Shown: positions 52,988 to 62,570, numbered from the stretch's first letter. The stretch: DNA of 64,000 bases from Nocardioides sp. SR21 (GCF_022761125.1 NZ_JAKWJR010000002.1:1-64000), one strand, 5' to 3'. Translations and numbers: made by a program. Notes: a model not told the origin generated them from the sequence alone.

Positions 52988-54182
52988 CCGGCAGGCTGAA
53001 GTAGAACGTCGCGCCGACGTCGCGCTGACCCTCGGCGCGCACGGACCCGCCGTGCCGCTCGACGATCCGCGCCACCGACGCCAGCCCCAGGCCGGTGCCG
53101 GGGAAGTCCGTCTCGGCGTGCAGCCTCGTCATCGGGCGGAACAGGCGTGCGGTCTCGGCCGCGTCGAAGCCGGCGCCGTTGTCGCGCACGAAGAACGTGC
53201 TCAGCGCCGGACCGGCCTCGGCCAGCCCGACCTCGACGAGGGACTCGGGCTTGCGGCCGGAGTACTTCACGGCGTTGCCGATCAGGTTCTCCAGCACCAT
53301 CCGAGCCAGCGTCGGGTCGGCGACCGCGTGCATGCCGTCCTCGACGTCGACCCGGATGACGCGCTCGGGCTGACTGACGACCAGGTCGGAGCCGACCGCG
53401 CGCGCCAGCGCGGTGATGTCGACCGGTGCCGGCTCGAGGTCGCGGTTGGTGACCCGGTAGAGCGCGAGCATCTGGTCGATCTGCTCGGCCATCCGGCCCC
53501 CGGCCTCGACCAGGGTCTCGGCGAACGCGCGGCGCTTCTCCTCGGGGAGGTCGTCGTCGGCGATCAGCTCGGCGTACCCCATCATCGCTCCGAGCGGGCT
53601 GCGCAGGTCGTGCACCAGCGTGTAGATGGCCGACTCGAGCTCCTGGGCGCGCGCGGCCAGGTCGTCGCGCTCGTCGCTGCGGCGCGTGATCGCGCTGCGC
53701 AGCTCGAGGTTCTCCAGCGCGACCGCGGTGCTGTTGGCCAGCACCTGCAGCATCCGCACCTCCTCGATGGAGGGCTCGTGGTGCTCGCTCCAGTACGCGC
53801 CGAGCGCGCCGACCGGGTCCGACGTACGGATCGGCGCCATGCAGAGGCTCTTCACGAACGTCGGCCGGTAGGCGTCGAGGGGCACGCGCACGTCGTGGTA
53901 GATGTCGGGGATCGCGACCGGCTGCTTGTTGAGCATCGCCCAGCCGCTCACGCAGGACTCGAGCGGGAAGCGCCGACCCTTCCAGAGCGGCTCGATGGCG
54001 TCCTCGTCCGCGTAGAAGCAGTGGCCGTCCTCGCGCAGCACGAACGTCGCGCCCTGCGCCCCGAGCATCTGGCGCACCGTGGTCGCCACGATCTCGGTGA
54101 CCCGGTCCATGCTCTGGGCGGTCGAGAGCTGGGCGACCGTCCGGGTCAGGAGGCCGCCCGGGCTCGACTCGGACATCGGCAT
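52980..54182 (-). CDS. Orphan GAF-domain sensor histidine kinase
   Basis: A 400-residue soluble kinase. An N-terminal GAF domain (about 20-160; FVLREDGHCFYADED, PLESCVSGWAMLNKQPVAIPDIYHD) like those in bacteriophytochrome-related kinases, then HisKA with phospho-acceptor His191 in VHDLRSPLGAMMGYAEL, and HATPase with NLIGNAVKYSG, RDNGAGFD and GTGLGLASV. No membrane segment and no response regulator gene in the window. No clear chromophore Cys, so ligand or redox sensing is as likely as light. Confidence 0.9.
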   Translation of the reverse strand: MPMSESSPGGLLTRTVAQLSTAQSMDRVTEIVATTVRQMLGAQGATFVLREDGHCFYADEDAIEPLWKGRRFPLESCVSGWAMLNKQPVAIPDIYHDVRVPLDAYRPTFVKSLCMAPIRTSDPVGALGAYWSEHHEPSIEEVRMLQVLANSTAVALENLELRSAITRRSDERDDLAARAQELESAIYTLVHDLRSPLGAMMGYAELIADDDLPEEKRRAFAETLVEAGGRMAEQIDQMLALYRVTNRDLEPAPVDITALARAVGSDLVVSQPERVIRVDVEDGMHAVADPTLARMVLENLIGNAVKYSGRKPESLVEVGLAEAGPALSTFFVRDNGAGFDAAETARLFRPMTRLHAETDFPGTGLGLASVARIVERHGGSVRAEGQRDVGATFYFSLPVT

Positions 54183-54234
54183 GACGCAACCCCACCTGGA
54201 CTCGGCAGCCCGTTCCGCACGGACCGTGGAGCCA

Positions 54235-55401
54235 TTATCGCCGGCGGATGGTGCCGATCGCGATCAGCGGCCGGAGCAGCAGCCCGGCGACGAGCGCCCA
54301 GAAGGCGGCGCCCACCCCGAGGATCGTGACGCCGGAGGCCGCGATCACGAAGCAGATGACGGCGGCCTCGCGTCCGTGCTCGTCGGCGAGCGCCCCGGCC
54401 AGCGACGCCGCCAGGGTGCCGAGCAGCGCCAGGCCGGCGGCCGCCTGCATCACGTCGCCGGGAGCGGCCGCGACCAGCGCGGTCAGGGCACCGCACGCCA
54501 GCGCGAGCACGAGGTACGTCGCCGCCGAGGACACGGTCGCGATCCAGCGGCGGTCGCGGTCGGGGCCGGCCATCGGCCCGGCGTTCATCGCCGCCGTGAT
54601 CGCCGCGAGGTTGATCGCGTGGCCGCCGAACGGAGCGCCCGCCAGGGTGCCCACGCCGGTGACCGTCATCGTCTCCCGCCACGGGACGTCGTACCCGAAG
54701 CTCTTCATGATCGCCAGGCCGGGCACGTTCTGCGAGGCCATGGTGACGATGTAGAGCGGGATCGCGAGGCTCACCACCGCCTGCGCGGTCCAGTGCGGCG
54801 TGGTCCAGGTGAGCGAGGGGACCAGGTCGCCCGCCGACACCGACGACCCGGCGGACACGACCACGACGAGCAGGGCGACGGCCAGCGCGACCGGCACCGC
54901 CCAGCGCCGGGAGATCAGGTGCATGACCAGCCAGGCGAGCACGACGGGACCGACGTACTTCGGCGAGTCGGCGAGCCCGATCACCGGCTCGAGGCAGATC
55001 GGCAGCAGCACGCCCGCGAGCATCGCCCGCGCGAGCGAGGGCGGGATCCGCGCGATCAGGTCACCGAGCGCCGGCACCAGGCCGGTGAGCAGGATCAGCA
55101 CGCCGGAGACGACGAACGCCCCGACCGCGGCCGCCCAGCCTCCGGTGACCGCGCCCGTGGAGAGCAGCAGGGCCGCACCCGGCGTCGACCAGGCGAGCGT
55201 GATCGGGGTGCGGTACCGGAGCGCGAGCCACAGCATGCCGAGGGCCTGCGAGACGAAGACCGTCAGCAGGCCGGACGCCGCCTGGGCGGGCGTGGCGCCC
55301 ACCGCGGTGAAGCCGGCGAGGACGACGACGAACGAGCTGCTGGAGCCGACGATCGCAGCGACGATCCCCGCAGCGACCGGGGTGCCCTCGTGCTCGCTCA
55401 G
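54235..55401 (-). CDS. benE: BenE-type benzoate/proton symporter, probable CTG start
   Basis: A membrane transporter of the BenE family with about 11-12 helices (GLLTVFVSQALGMLWLALRY, TPITLAWSTPGAALL, NVPGLAIMKSFGY, APFGGHAINLAAITAAM). A GTG at 55302 would give 355 residues and lose the first helix. In-frame sequence upstream encodes VAAGIVAAIVGSSSSFVVVL and AGFTAVGATP, as expected for the family's N terminus; the only candidate start there is CTG at 55401, overlapping the pyc stop as CTGA. This gives 388 residues, the normal size. No benzoate catabolic genes are present. Confidence 0.8.
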   Translation of the reverse strand: MSEHEGTPVAAGIVAAIVGSSSSFVVVLAGFTAVGATPAQAASGLLTVFVSQALGMLWLALRYRTPITLAWSTPGAALLLSTGAVTGGWAAAVGAFVVSGVLILLTGLVPALGDLIARIPPSLARAMLAGVLLPICLEPVIGLADSPKYVGPVVLAWLVMHLISRRWAVPVALAVALLVVVVSAGSSVSAGDLVPSLTWTTPHWTAQAVVSLAIPLYIVTMASQNVPGLAIMKSFGYDVPWRETMTVTGVGTLAGAPFGGHAINLAAITAAMNAGPMAGPDRDRRWIATVSSAATYLVLALACGALTALVAAAPGDVMQAAAGLALLGTLAASLAGALADEHGREAAVICFVIAASGVTILGVGAAFWALVAGLLLRPLIAIGTIRRR

Positions 55402-58400
55402 GACAGCACCAGCACCAGGTCGCCGCCCTCCACCGCCTGGGTGCCGGACAGCGCGAGCCGCTCGACGGTGCCGCCCACCGGTGCGGTGATCGAGGCCTCC
55501 ATCTTCATCGCCTCGATCGTCGCGACCGTGTCACCGGTCGCGACCGTGTCGCCCTCGGCGACCAGGATCGTCACCACGCCCTGGAACGGTGCCGCGACCT
55601 GGCCGGGCTTGGAGGTGTCGGCCTTCTCCGCGACGGCGACCTCGGACGCGACGCTGTGGTCGCGCACGTTGACCGGCCGCAGCTGGCCGTTGAGCGTCGC
55701 CATCACGGTGCGGATGCCGCGCTCGTCGGGCTCGCCGATCGCCTGCACGCCGAGGATGAGCGTCTTGCCCTCCTCGATCTCGACCTCGTGCTCCTCGCCG
55801 TTGCGCAGCCCGTAGAGGTAGTCGCGCGTCGGCAGCACCGAGATGTCGCCGTACTTGGCGCGCGACTCGGTGAACTCGCGCGTCGGGCCGGGGAACAGCA
55901 GCTCGTTGAGCGTACGGCGACGGGTCGGGCTGCCGCCCGCGAGCCCGTCGCGCTGCTCCTCGGTGAGCTCCTCGGCCGGCGGCTTGTGGGTGCGGCCCTC
56001 GAGGGCCTTGGAGCGGAACGGCTCGGGCCAGCCACCCGGCGGGTCGCCGAGGTCGCCGCTGAGGAAGCCGATCACGGAGTCCGGGATGTCGAACTTCCCG
56101 GGGTTCTCCGCGAACTCCTCCGGGTCGGCGCCGACCGCGACGAGGTGCAGCGCCAGGTCGCCGACGACCTTCGAGGAGGGCGTCACCTTCACGATGTTGC
56201 CGAGGATGTCGTTCGCCGCGGCGTACATGTCCTCGATCTGCTCGAACTTCTCGCCGAGGCCGAGCGCGATCGCCTGCTGGCGCAGGTTCGACAGCTGGCC
56301 GCCCGGGATCTCGTGGCGGTAGACGCGACCGGTGGGCGAGGGCAGGCCGGACTCGAACGGCGCGTACACCCGGCGGGTCGCCTCCCAGTAGGGCTCGAGC
56401 GCGGAGACCGCGGCCAGCGACAGCCCGGTCTCGCGCGGGCCGTGGTCGGTCGCGGAGACCAGCGCGGAGAGCGACGGCTGGGAGGTGGTGCCGGCCATCG
56501 GCGCGGTGGCGGCGTCGACCGCGTCCACGCCGGCGTCGATCGCGGCCAGCAGCGTCGCGAGCTGGCCGCCCGGGGTGTCGTGGGTGTGCAGGTGCACCGG
56601 CAGGTCGAAGTTCTCCCGCAGCGCGGTCACGAGGGTGCGCGCGGCCGGGACCCGCAGGAGGCCGGCCATGTCCTTGATCGCCAGCACGTGCGCCCCGGCC
56701 TCGACGACCTTCTCGGCCATCCGCAGGTAGTAGTCGAGGTCGTAGAGCTTCTCGTCGGGGTTCGACAGGTCGCCGGTGTAGCAGAGCGCCACCTCGGCGA
56801 TCGTCGAACCGGTCGCGCGGACCGCCTCGATCGCGGGCCGCATCTGCTCGACGTCGTTGAGCGCGTCGAAGATGCGGAACACGTCGATGCCGGTGGCCGC
56901 GGCCTCCTCGACGAACGCGTTCGTCACGTCGGTCGGGTACGGCGTGTAGCCGACCGTGTTGCGGCCGCGCAGCAGCATCTGGAGACAGATGTTCGGCACG
57001 GCCTGGCGGAGCGCGGCCAGCCGCTCCCACGGGTCCTCGGCCAGGAAGCGCAGCGCGACGTCGTACGTCGCTCCGCCCCAGGCCTCGACCGACCACAGCT
57101 CGGGCGTCGTACGCGAGACGTGGCCGGCGACCGCGAGCAGGTCGCGGGTGCGGACCCGGGTCGCGAGCAGGCTCTGGTGCGCGTCGCGGAACGTCGTGTC
57201 GGTGACCGCGACGTCCTTGCGCTCGCGCAGCCGCCGCGCGAACTCCTCCGGCCCGACCTCCAGCAGCAGCTGGCGGGTGCCGTCCGGTGCGGGCACGGTG
57301 AGGTCGACCGAGGGCAGCTTGCCGGCCGGGTCGAGGCTGACCGGCGCGGCGCCGTGCGGCTGGTTGACCGTGACGTCGGCGAGGTAGCTCAGCAGCTTGC
57401 TGCCGCGGTCGCCGGTGCCGCGGGCGAGCAGCAGCTGCGGGTGGGTCTCGATGAAGGACGTGGTGACCCGGCCCGCGGTGAAGTCGGGATCTGCCAGCAC
57501 CGCCTGGAGGAACGGGATGTTCGTGGAGACGCCACGGATGCGGAACTCCGCGACCGCGCGCCGCGCCTTCTCGACGGCCTTGTCGAACGTGCGCGCCCGG
57601 CAGGTGAGCTTGGCGAGCATCGAGTCGAAGTGCGCCGACACCTCGGCGCCGGTGTAGGTCGTACCGCCGTCGAGGCGGACGCCGCCGCCACCGGGGGAGC
57701 GGTACGTCGTGATCACGCCGGTGTCGGGGCGGAAGTTGTTGGCCGGGTCCTCGGTGGTGATCCGGCACTGCAGCGCGGCGCCGCGCAGCTGCACGGTGTC
57801 CTGGGAGAGGCCGAGGTCGTCGAGCGTCTCGCCGGCGGCGATCCGCAGCTGCGACTGGACGAGGTCGACGTCGGTGACCTCCTCGGTCACGGTGTGCTCG
57901 ACCTGGATCCGCGGGTTCATCTCGATGAAGACGTAGTTGCCGTGGGGGTCGAGAAGGAACTCGACGGTGCCGGCGTTGCGGTAGCCGATCTCCTTCGCGA
58001 AGCGGACGGCGTCGGCGCACATCCGGTCGCGCAGCTCGGGGTCGAGGTTCGGAGCGGGCGCGATCTCGACGACCTTCTGGTGCCGCCGCTGCACCGAGCA
58101 GTCGCGCTCGAACAGGTGCATCACGTTGCCATCGCCGTCGGCGAGGATCTGCACCTCGATGTGCCGCGGGTCCACGACGGCCTGCTCGATGAAGACCGTC
58201 GGGTCACCGAACGCGCCGTCGGCCTCGCGCATGCACGTCTCGATGGCCTCGCGCAGACCCGCGGGGTCGTCGACGCGGCGCATGCCACGACCGCCACCAC
58301 CGGCGACCGCCTTCACGAACAGCGGGTACGGCAGCTCCGTCGACGCCTCGAGCAGCGCCTCCACGTCGGTCGACGGGTCGACGCTCGCAAGGGTCGGTAC

Positions 58401-58784
58401 GCCGGCCGCCTTCGCCGCCGCGATCGCCCGCGCCTTGTTGCCGGTCAGCGTCAGCACGTCGGCGCTCGGGCCGACGAACGTGATGCCGGCGTTCGCGCAC
58501 GCCTCGGCGAGCGCGGGGTTCTCCGACAGGAACCCGTACCCCGGGTAGACCGCGTCCGCCCCGGCGCGCAGCGCCACGGCCACGATCGCCTCGGGGTCCA
58601 GGTAGGCCCGGACCGGGTGGCCGAGCTCGCCGATCTGGTAGGCCTCGTCGGCCTTCAGCCGGTGCTCGGACCAGCGGTCCTCGTACGGGAACACCGCGAC
58701 CGAGCGGGCGTCGAGCTCGTACACAGCGCGGAACGCTCGGATCGCGATCTCGCCACGGTTGGCGACGAGCACCTTGGAGAACAT
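55398..58784 (-). CDS. pyc: Pyruvate carboxylase
   Basis: A 1128-residue biotin enzyme making oxaloacetate from pyruvate. Order: biotin carboxylase (about 1-455; ANRGEIA at 8-14, ATP-grasp GGGGRGMRR at 162-170, RDCSVQRRHQK), carboxyltransferase (DTTFRDAHQSLLATR near 547, KDMAGLLRVPAA near 715), the tetramerisation region, and the C-terminal biotinyl domain with K1094 in EAMKMEAS. All domains are intact. It starts at the ATG at 58784 and is followed by benE with a four-base overlap. Upstream is a divergent promoter region of about 150 bases. Confidence 0.97.
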   Translation of the reverse strand: MFSKVLVANRGEIAIRAFRAVYELDARSVAVFPYEDRWSEHRLKADEAYQIGELGHPVRAYLDPEAIVAVALRAGADAVYPGYGFLSENPALAEACANAGITFVGPSADVLTLTGNKARAIAAAKAAGVPTLASVDPSTDVEALLEASTELPYPLFVKAVAGGGGRGMRRVDDPAGLREAIETCMREADGAFGDPTVFIEQAVVDPRHIEVQILADGDGNVMHLFERDCSVQRRHQKVVEIAPAPNLDPELRDRMCADAVRFAKEIGYRNAGTVEFLLDPHGNYVFIEMNPRIQVEHTVTEEVTDVDLVQSQLRIAAGETLDDLGLSQDTVQLRGAALQCRITTEDPANNFRPDTGVITTYRSPGGGGVRLDGGTTYTGAEVSAHFDSMLAKLTCRARTFDKAVEKARRAVAEFRIRGVSTNIPFLQAVLADPDFTAGRVTTSFIETHPQLLLARGTGDRGSKLLSYLADVTVNQPHGAAPVSLDPAGKLPSVDLTVPAPDGTRQLLLEVGPEEFARRLRERKDVAVTDTTFRDAHQSLLATRVRTRDLLAVAGHVSRTTPELWSVEAWGGATYDVALRFLAEDPWERLAALRQAVPNICLQMLLRGRNTVGYTPYPTDVTNAFVEEAAATGIDVFRIFDALNDVEQMRPAIEAVRATGSTIAEVALCYTGDLSNPDEKLYDLDYYLRMAEKVVEAGAHVLAIKDMAGLLRVPAARTLVTALRENFDLPVHLHTHDTPGGQLATLLAAIDAGVDAVDAATAPMAGTTSQPSLSALVSATDHGPRETGLSLAAVSALEPYWEATRRVYAPFESGLPSPTGRVYRHEIPGGQLSNLRQQAIALGLGEKFEQIEDMYAAANDILGNIVKVTPSSKVVGDLALHLVAVGADPEEFAENPGKFDIPDSVIGFLSGDLGDPPGGWPEPFRSKALEGRTHKPPAEELTEEQRDGLAGGSPTRRRTLNELLFPGPTREFTESRAKYGDISVLPTRDYLYGLRNGEEHEVEIEEGKTLILGVQAIGEPDERGIRTVMATLNGQLRPVNVRDHSVASEVAVAEKADTSKPGQVAAPFQGVVTILVAEGDTVATGDTVATIEAMKMEASITAPVGGTVERLALSGTQAVEGGDLVLVLS

Positions 58785-58935
58785 GGGGCCACGCTATAAG
58801 GAGCCCGCGTCGGGCCCGCGCGGCCGCTGCCCCGCGAGACGAGACCCGACGTACCGGCCCGCTCCCGGAGCCGCGAGGTTAGGCTGGCCGCCGGGTTGAC
58901 GCGTGCGGTGCACGCCGAAGGGGAGGAAGTCGAGG

Positions 58936-60504
58936 ATGCGCCGTTCTCGGGTTGTGCCGGGCATCGTCATCGGTCTGCTGGTCGCGGTACTGCCGGCGGC
59001 GGGTGCCGCGGGACAGGCGGCAGTGCAGACAGCGGAGCCGGTCGTGACGGACTACTCGCTGTACGGTCCACCGGACGTCACGGCAGCGAAGCAGCCGGTC
59101 AGCGGCGTCGCGTCCGCGTTCGCGGCCTCGAAGGCCGACTGCTCGGCCAAGGCGGCGCCGGTCGGTGGCGCGAACGCGTCGACCGTGGAGACCTACGTTC
59201 CCCCGGTGGGCCTGTTCCCGGGGCTCGACGAGCCGCAGGTGTTCCGGTACCGCATCGGCAGCAGCAACGGCGCGGCCGCGACGCACGGCCAGGGCCCGCG
59301 GGTCACGGTCGCCAACCCGGAGACGCTGACGCAGCTGTCGATGGACATGGCCGTCCAGAACGTCGACTCCATGGACGTCAACGTGCTGGCGTGGGTCCCG
59401 GTCGGTCCCGACCACTACTGGCTCGGCATCGGGCGCAGCTGGATCGGCACGCCCGTCCAGGGTTGGCGCACGGTGGACTTCTCCGGCCACGTGTACGACT
59501 GGACGGAGATGGTGAACGGGAGCGAGGGCGCCCACTACGTCGGCGCCAGCCTGCAGAACTTCGCCACCGCGCACCCGAGCCTCGGATCGGCGACCCTCCA
59601 GATCCAGCTCGGCTGCTACAACACCGACTCCGATGCGGTGGTCATCGCCGACCACCTCCGTGTCGGGACGGCCGCCAAGGCCGTGGACTTCGACTTCGAG
59701 GGCTACTACCTGCGGATGACGTCGGGCGCGGCCCGGTTCAACGGGAGGGTCGGAACCCGCGCGACCGTGTACGCCGACCTCCAGGTCGCCTACCTGGCGA
59801 AGGGGATGGGCGCACCGGACCCCGCCCGCACGTTCGGTCTCCTCCGCTGCCGGAGCAACGGCAAGCGCCTGGTCCGCTGCGAGGACACCGGCAGGCAGGC
59901 GCGGATGAACGTCGACGGCACCCGCGTGTCGTTCAACCTGATCCCGCAGCCGAAGTACTTCTACGTGCCGCGCTACGACGGCGACGCCGCGTTCGTTCCC
60001 TCGGAGGCGGCCCGCGGCTGGACCTTCTACGTGCACCCGACCCTGACGCTCCAGGCATCGAGGGCGAAGCCGATGGTCGGTGACACCGTCACCATCTCCG
60101 GTCTGGCCCGGCCGTGCATGGGCAAGGTGAGGGTGGACCTGCAGGTGCTGGTGCAGAAGAAGTGGCGCAAGATCGCGTCCGTGAAGACGGGCTGCAAGAT
60201 CCGCGGCCTGCAGCAGGGCCGCTGGGAGTACGGCTTCCGCTACCGGCCGAACGTCCCCGGCACGCACACGCTGCGGGTCTTCGTCCACCCGGGCGGCGGC
60301 TACGTCGCAGGCGCGTCCGGCAAGGTCGTGCTGAAGGCCCAGAAGCGACCGGTGCGGAACGAGTCGCCGATCGACTCCACGCCGCAGGAGGACCCGCCGG
60401 GCACGCCGACGACCGGTGGCGGGAACGGCGGCGGGCCGCCGGGACCGCACGGCCGACAGGGCGTCACGGCCCGGAACGTCGGGTCGTTGCTGCTCAGGGG
60501 CTGA
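58936..60504 (+). CDS. Secreted protein of unknown function with C-terminal Ig-like and Pro/Gly-rich tail
   Basis: A 522-residue exported protein. Signal peptide about 1-27 after MRRSRVVPGI. The N-terminal 290 residues form an all-beta domain with VANPETLTQLSMDMAVQNVDSMDVNVLAWVPVGP; residues about 370-465 are Ig-like (PMVGDTVTISGLARPCMGKVRVDLQVLVQKKWRKI) with paired Cys; the last 50 are Pro/Gly/Thr-rich with no anchor. The ATG at 58936 has a GAGG just upstream and is preferred over one at 58903. It ends overlapping the kinase gene. Perhaps a wall or matrix protein. Confidence 0.7.
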   Translation: MRRSRVVPGIVIGLLVAVLPAAGAAGQAAVQTAEPVVTDYSLYGPPDVTAAKQPVSGVASAFAASKADCSAKAAPVGGANASTVETYVPPVGLFPGLDEPQVFRYRIGSSNGAAATHGQGPRVTVANPETLTQLSMDMAVQNVDSMDVNVLAWVPVGPDHYWLGIGRSWIGTPVQGWRTVDFSGHVYDWTEMVNGSEGAHYVGASLQNFATAHPSLGSATLQIQLGCYNTDSDAVVIADHLRVGTAAKAVDFDFEGYYLRMTSGAARFNGRVGTRATVYADLQVAYLAKGMGAPDPARTFGLLRCRSNGKRLVRCEDTGRQARMNVDGTRVSFNLIPQPKYFYVPRYDGDAAFVPSEAARGWTFYVHPTLTLQASRAKPMVGDTVTISGLARPCMGKVRVDLQVLVQKKWRKIASVKTGCKIRGLQQGRWEYGFRYRPNVPGTHTLRVFVHPGGGYVAGASGKVVLKAQKRPVRNESPIDSTPQEDPPGTPTTGGGNGGGPPGPHGRQGVTARNVGSLLLRG

Positions 60505-62215
60505 CGGTCGCGCTCTGCGAGCCGATGCGGATCGTGGCGCTGGTCGCCTCGTAGACCGACAGGCCGTCCTGCAGGCGGCCGCGGCCGTCGTCGTCGACCT
60601 CGACCTTCTTGGTGCAGCGGGCGGTGCACGGGTTGGGAGAGCCGGTGAGCTTCGCGGTCAGGGTGCTGCCGGGTCGGTAGCCGGACACGACGATCGCGTA
60701 GGTGTGGCAGCTGTAGCTGCCGTAGGCCGGGCACCCCTCGGGCGTCTCGGGCAGGTCGAGCGTCGTGGGCCTGCTCGTGTCGCACAGCCTGGTGGCCGGG
60801 CCCGTCGTGCTGCCACCCTCGCCGTCGGCCACCAGGCGGACCCGGGCGCAGGCCTTCGCCCCGCCGAGCTCCTGGTCGCCGATCGGCACCGTGAACCTCT
60901 GGGCCGCGGTCTCCCAGCCGGCGTCGGTCTGCACCTGCCGGGTGTACTCGACGCCCTCCTCCGCCCGGAAGCCCGAGGGCGCCTGCATCTGGAAGGTGAC
61001 CGCGCGGTACGCCGGTGCCGAGCTCAGCTTCATGGCCGGTGGAGCCGGCGGCGGGTCGACGGGAGCAGCGGACGGGGTCTCGGACACGCTCGGGGTGGCG
61101 GCGGCATCAGCGACGTCGGCCTCGACGTCGTCGCCGCTCGGACGCATGATCACGAAGAGGATCGCTGCCAGGGCGGCGATGCCGACCAGGGCCGCGATCA
61201 GCGGCTTGCGGGAGCGACGCTCGGCCTCGTCCGGTGAGGCGGGCGGCTGCGCCGGGTCGGCCGGCGGCGGCGCCTTGAGGACGGTCTCCGTGTCGGTCAC
61301 CGACGGGGGTGCGGGCTCCGGGGCATGGGCCCTGGTGTGCTCACCGGCCGGCACCTTGATCACGGTCGCGTCGCTCTCCGGGTGCTCCCGGAGAACCGCT
61401 CGGAGACGCTGCTCGAGCTGGCGCGGGGTGGGGATCCGCTGCGCGGGGTCCTTCGCGAGCGCGTCGGTCAGGATGGCGTCGATGGCTCGGTCGAGAGGGT
61501 CGTCGGTGCCGAGCTGCGGGATCGGCCCGGACTTGTGCGCGGACATCACCTGGAAGTCCGTGCCGGAGTACGGCGCCTTCCCGGTCAGGCACGCCCAGAG
61601 CAGGCAGCCGATCGAGTAGACGTCTCCGGCGACGGTCGCGGGCAGTCCGTCGTGCCGCTCCGGCGCCATGTACGCGAGGCTGCCGATCAGGGACCCGGTC
61701 ACGGTGTGCCCGCCCGTCCCGTCGGTGGCGATGCCGAAGTCACACATGTAGGGGAGGAGGGCGTCGCCGCGCTTCCAGAGCAGCACGTTGCTGGGCTTGA
61801 CGTCACGGTGGAGGACTCCGGCGTCGTGTGCGTCCTGGATGCCCTCCGACACCTGGGCGATGAGCCGCACGGCGGCGGTCCGCGACAGGGGCCCGTGCTG
61901 CGTGAGGTGCGCGCTCAGGTCACCGTCCTTGAAGAACTCGGTCACGAGGAAGGCGCTGTCGCGCTCGCTGCCGTAGTCGTGGACCTTGACGATGTGCTGC
62001 GACCGCACCTTGGCGAGCAGCGAGGCCTCGCGCTCGAAGCGCGCCCGGTAGTCGTCGGCGTCGGCCAGGCCAGGTCGGACGATCTTCAGAGCGACCGAGC
62101 GGCCGAGGCGCTCGTCGTGGGCTTCGTAGACCACGCCCATGCCGCCGTGACCGATCCTGCGCACGATCCGGTACCGGCCGAAGTGCTCGCCGGTATGCGG
62201 ATTCTCGTCCAACAC
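60494..62215 (-). CDS. Transmembrane Ser/Thr protein kinase with a Cys-rich extracellular domain
   Basis: A 573-residue Hanks-type kinase. Gly loop GHGGMGVVY near 22-30, Lys44 in VALKIV, catalytic Asp138 in HRDVKPSN, DFG with Asp159. After the kinase domain comes a Pro-rich juxtamembrane region, a single helix at about 338-357 (LIAALVGIAALAAILFVIM), and an external 210-residue domain with six Cys (e.g. GCPAYGSYSC, NPCTARC) instead of PASTA repeats. GTG start. A free-standing PASTA gene lies 46 bases upstream. Ligand unknown; likely controls envelope or growth processes. Confidence 0.9.
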   Translation of the reverse strand: MLDENPHTGEHFGRYRIVRRIGHGGMGVVYEAHDERLGRSVALKIVRPGLADADDYRARFEREASLLAKVRSQHIVKVHDYGSERDSAFLVTEFFKDGDLSAHLTQHGPLSRTAAVRLIAQVSEGIQDAHDAGVLHRDVKPSNVLLWKRGDALLPYMCDFGIATDGTGGHTVTGSLIGSLAYMAPERHDGLPATVAGDVYSIGCLLWACLTGKAPYSGTDFQVMSAHKSGPIPQLGTDDPLDRAIDAILTDALAKDPAQRIPTPRQLEQRLRAVLREHPESDATVIKVPAGEHTRAHAPEPAPPSVTDTETVLKAPPPADPAQPPASPDEAERRSRKPLIAALVGIAALAAILFVIMRPSGDDVEADVADAAATPSVSETPSAAPVDPPPAPPAMKLSSAPAYRAVTFQMQAPSGFRAEEGVEYTRQVQTDAGWETAAQRFTVPIGDQELGGAKACARVRLVADGEGGSTTGPATRLCDTSRPTTLDLPETPEGCPAYGSYSCHTYAIVVSGYRPGSTLTAKLTGSPNPCTARCTKKVEVDDDGRGRLQDGLSVYEATSATIRIGSQSATVSP

Positions 62216-62261
62216 GCCCTCCCGTGCCGTGGCTTCCCAACGACCCTGAGGTTAGTGGACG

Positions 62262-62570
62262 TCAACGACCGATGGTCACGCCGACCGGGTGGAACGCCGG
62301 ACGGACCCGACCCGCGGGCGGTGACTGCGACAGCACCTTGCCGCGCTTGTCGGGCGTGGTCGTCTTGCGGTGGACGTTGCCGAGACTGCAGTTCGCCCAC
62401 TCGAGCTCGACCCGGACGGCGGGGAGCCGGAGGCCACGCAGGTACGGCACCAGGCAGCCGGTCTCGTCGCCGCTCTCGGCCTGCGCGCTCGGGACGGAGA
62501 GCAGGGTGACGGCGAGGACGAGAGCCAGGGTCAGCCCGGACCTGCGACTCGATGCGCTGCGCTCGGACAT
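62262..62570 (-). CDS. Small secreted stand-alone PASTA-domain protein
   Basis: A 102-residue exported protein: signal peptide about 1-31 (SAQA cleavage), then one PASTA-like domain: VPYLRGLRLPAVRVELEWANC, LGNVHRKTT, and GKVLSQSPPAGRVRPAFHPV, matching the beta-alpha-beta PASTA layout with the QSPPAG turn. Two Cys may form a disulfide. PASTA domains bind muropeptides and normally sit on the outside of PknB-type kinases or penicillin-binding proteins. Here the kinase next door has none. The same strand and 46-base gap suggest co-transcription. Confidence 0.78.
   Translation of the reverse strand: MSERSASSRRSGLTLALVLAVTLLSVPSAQAESGDETGCLVPYLRGLRLPAVRVELEWANCSLGNVHRKTTTPDKRGKVLSQSPPAGRVRPAFHPVGVTIGR

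Noticed and set aside
54235..55302. GTG at 55302 as the benE start
   Set aside because: It would remove the first membrane helix, and family-like sequence continues upstream to the CTG at 55401.
55656..58799. Very long open frame (about 1047 codons) on the plus strand opposite pyc
   Set aside because: pyc on the minus strand has full domain homology and intact motifs; the opposite frame is a by-product of GC-rich codon usage and encodes only Arg/Gly/Asp/Val-rich sequence.
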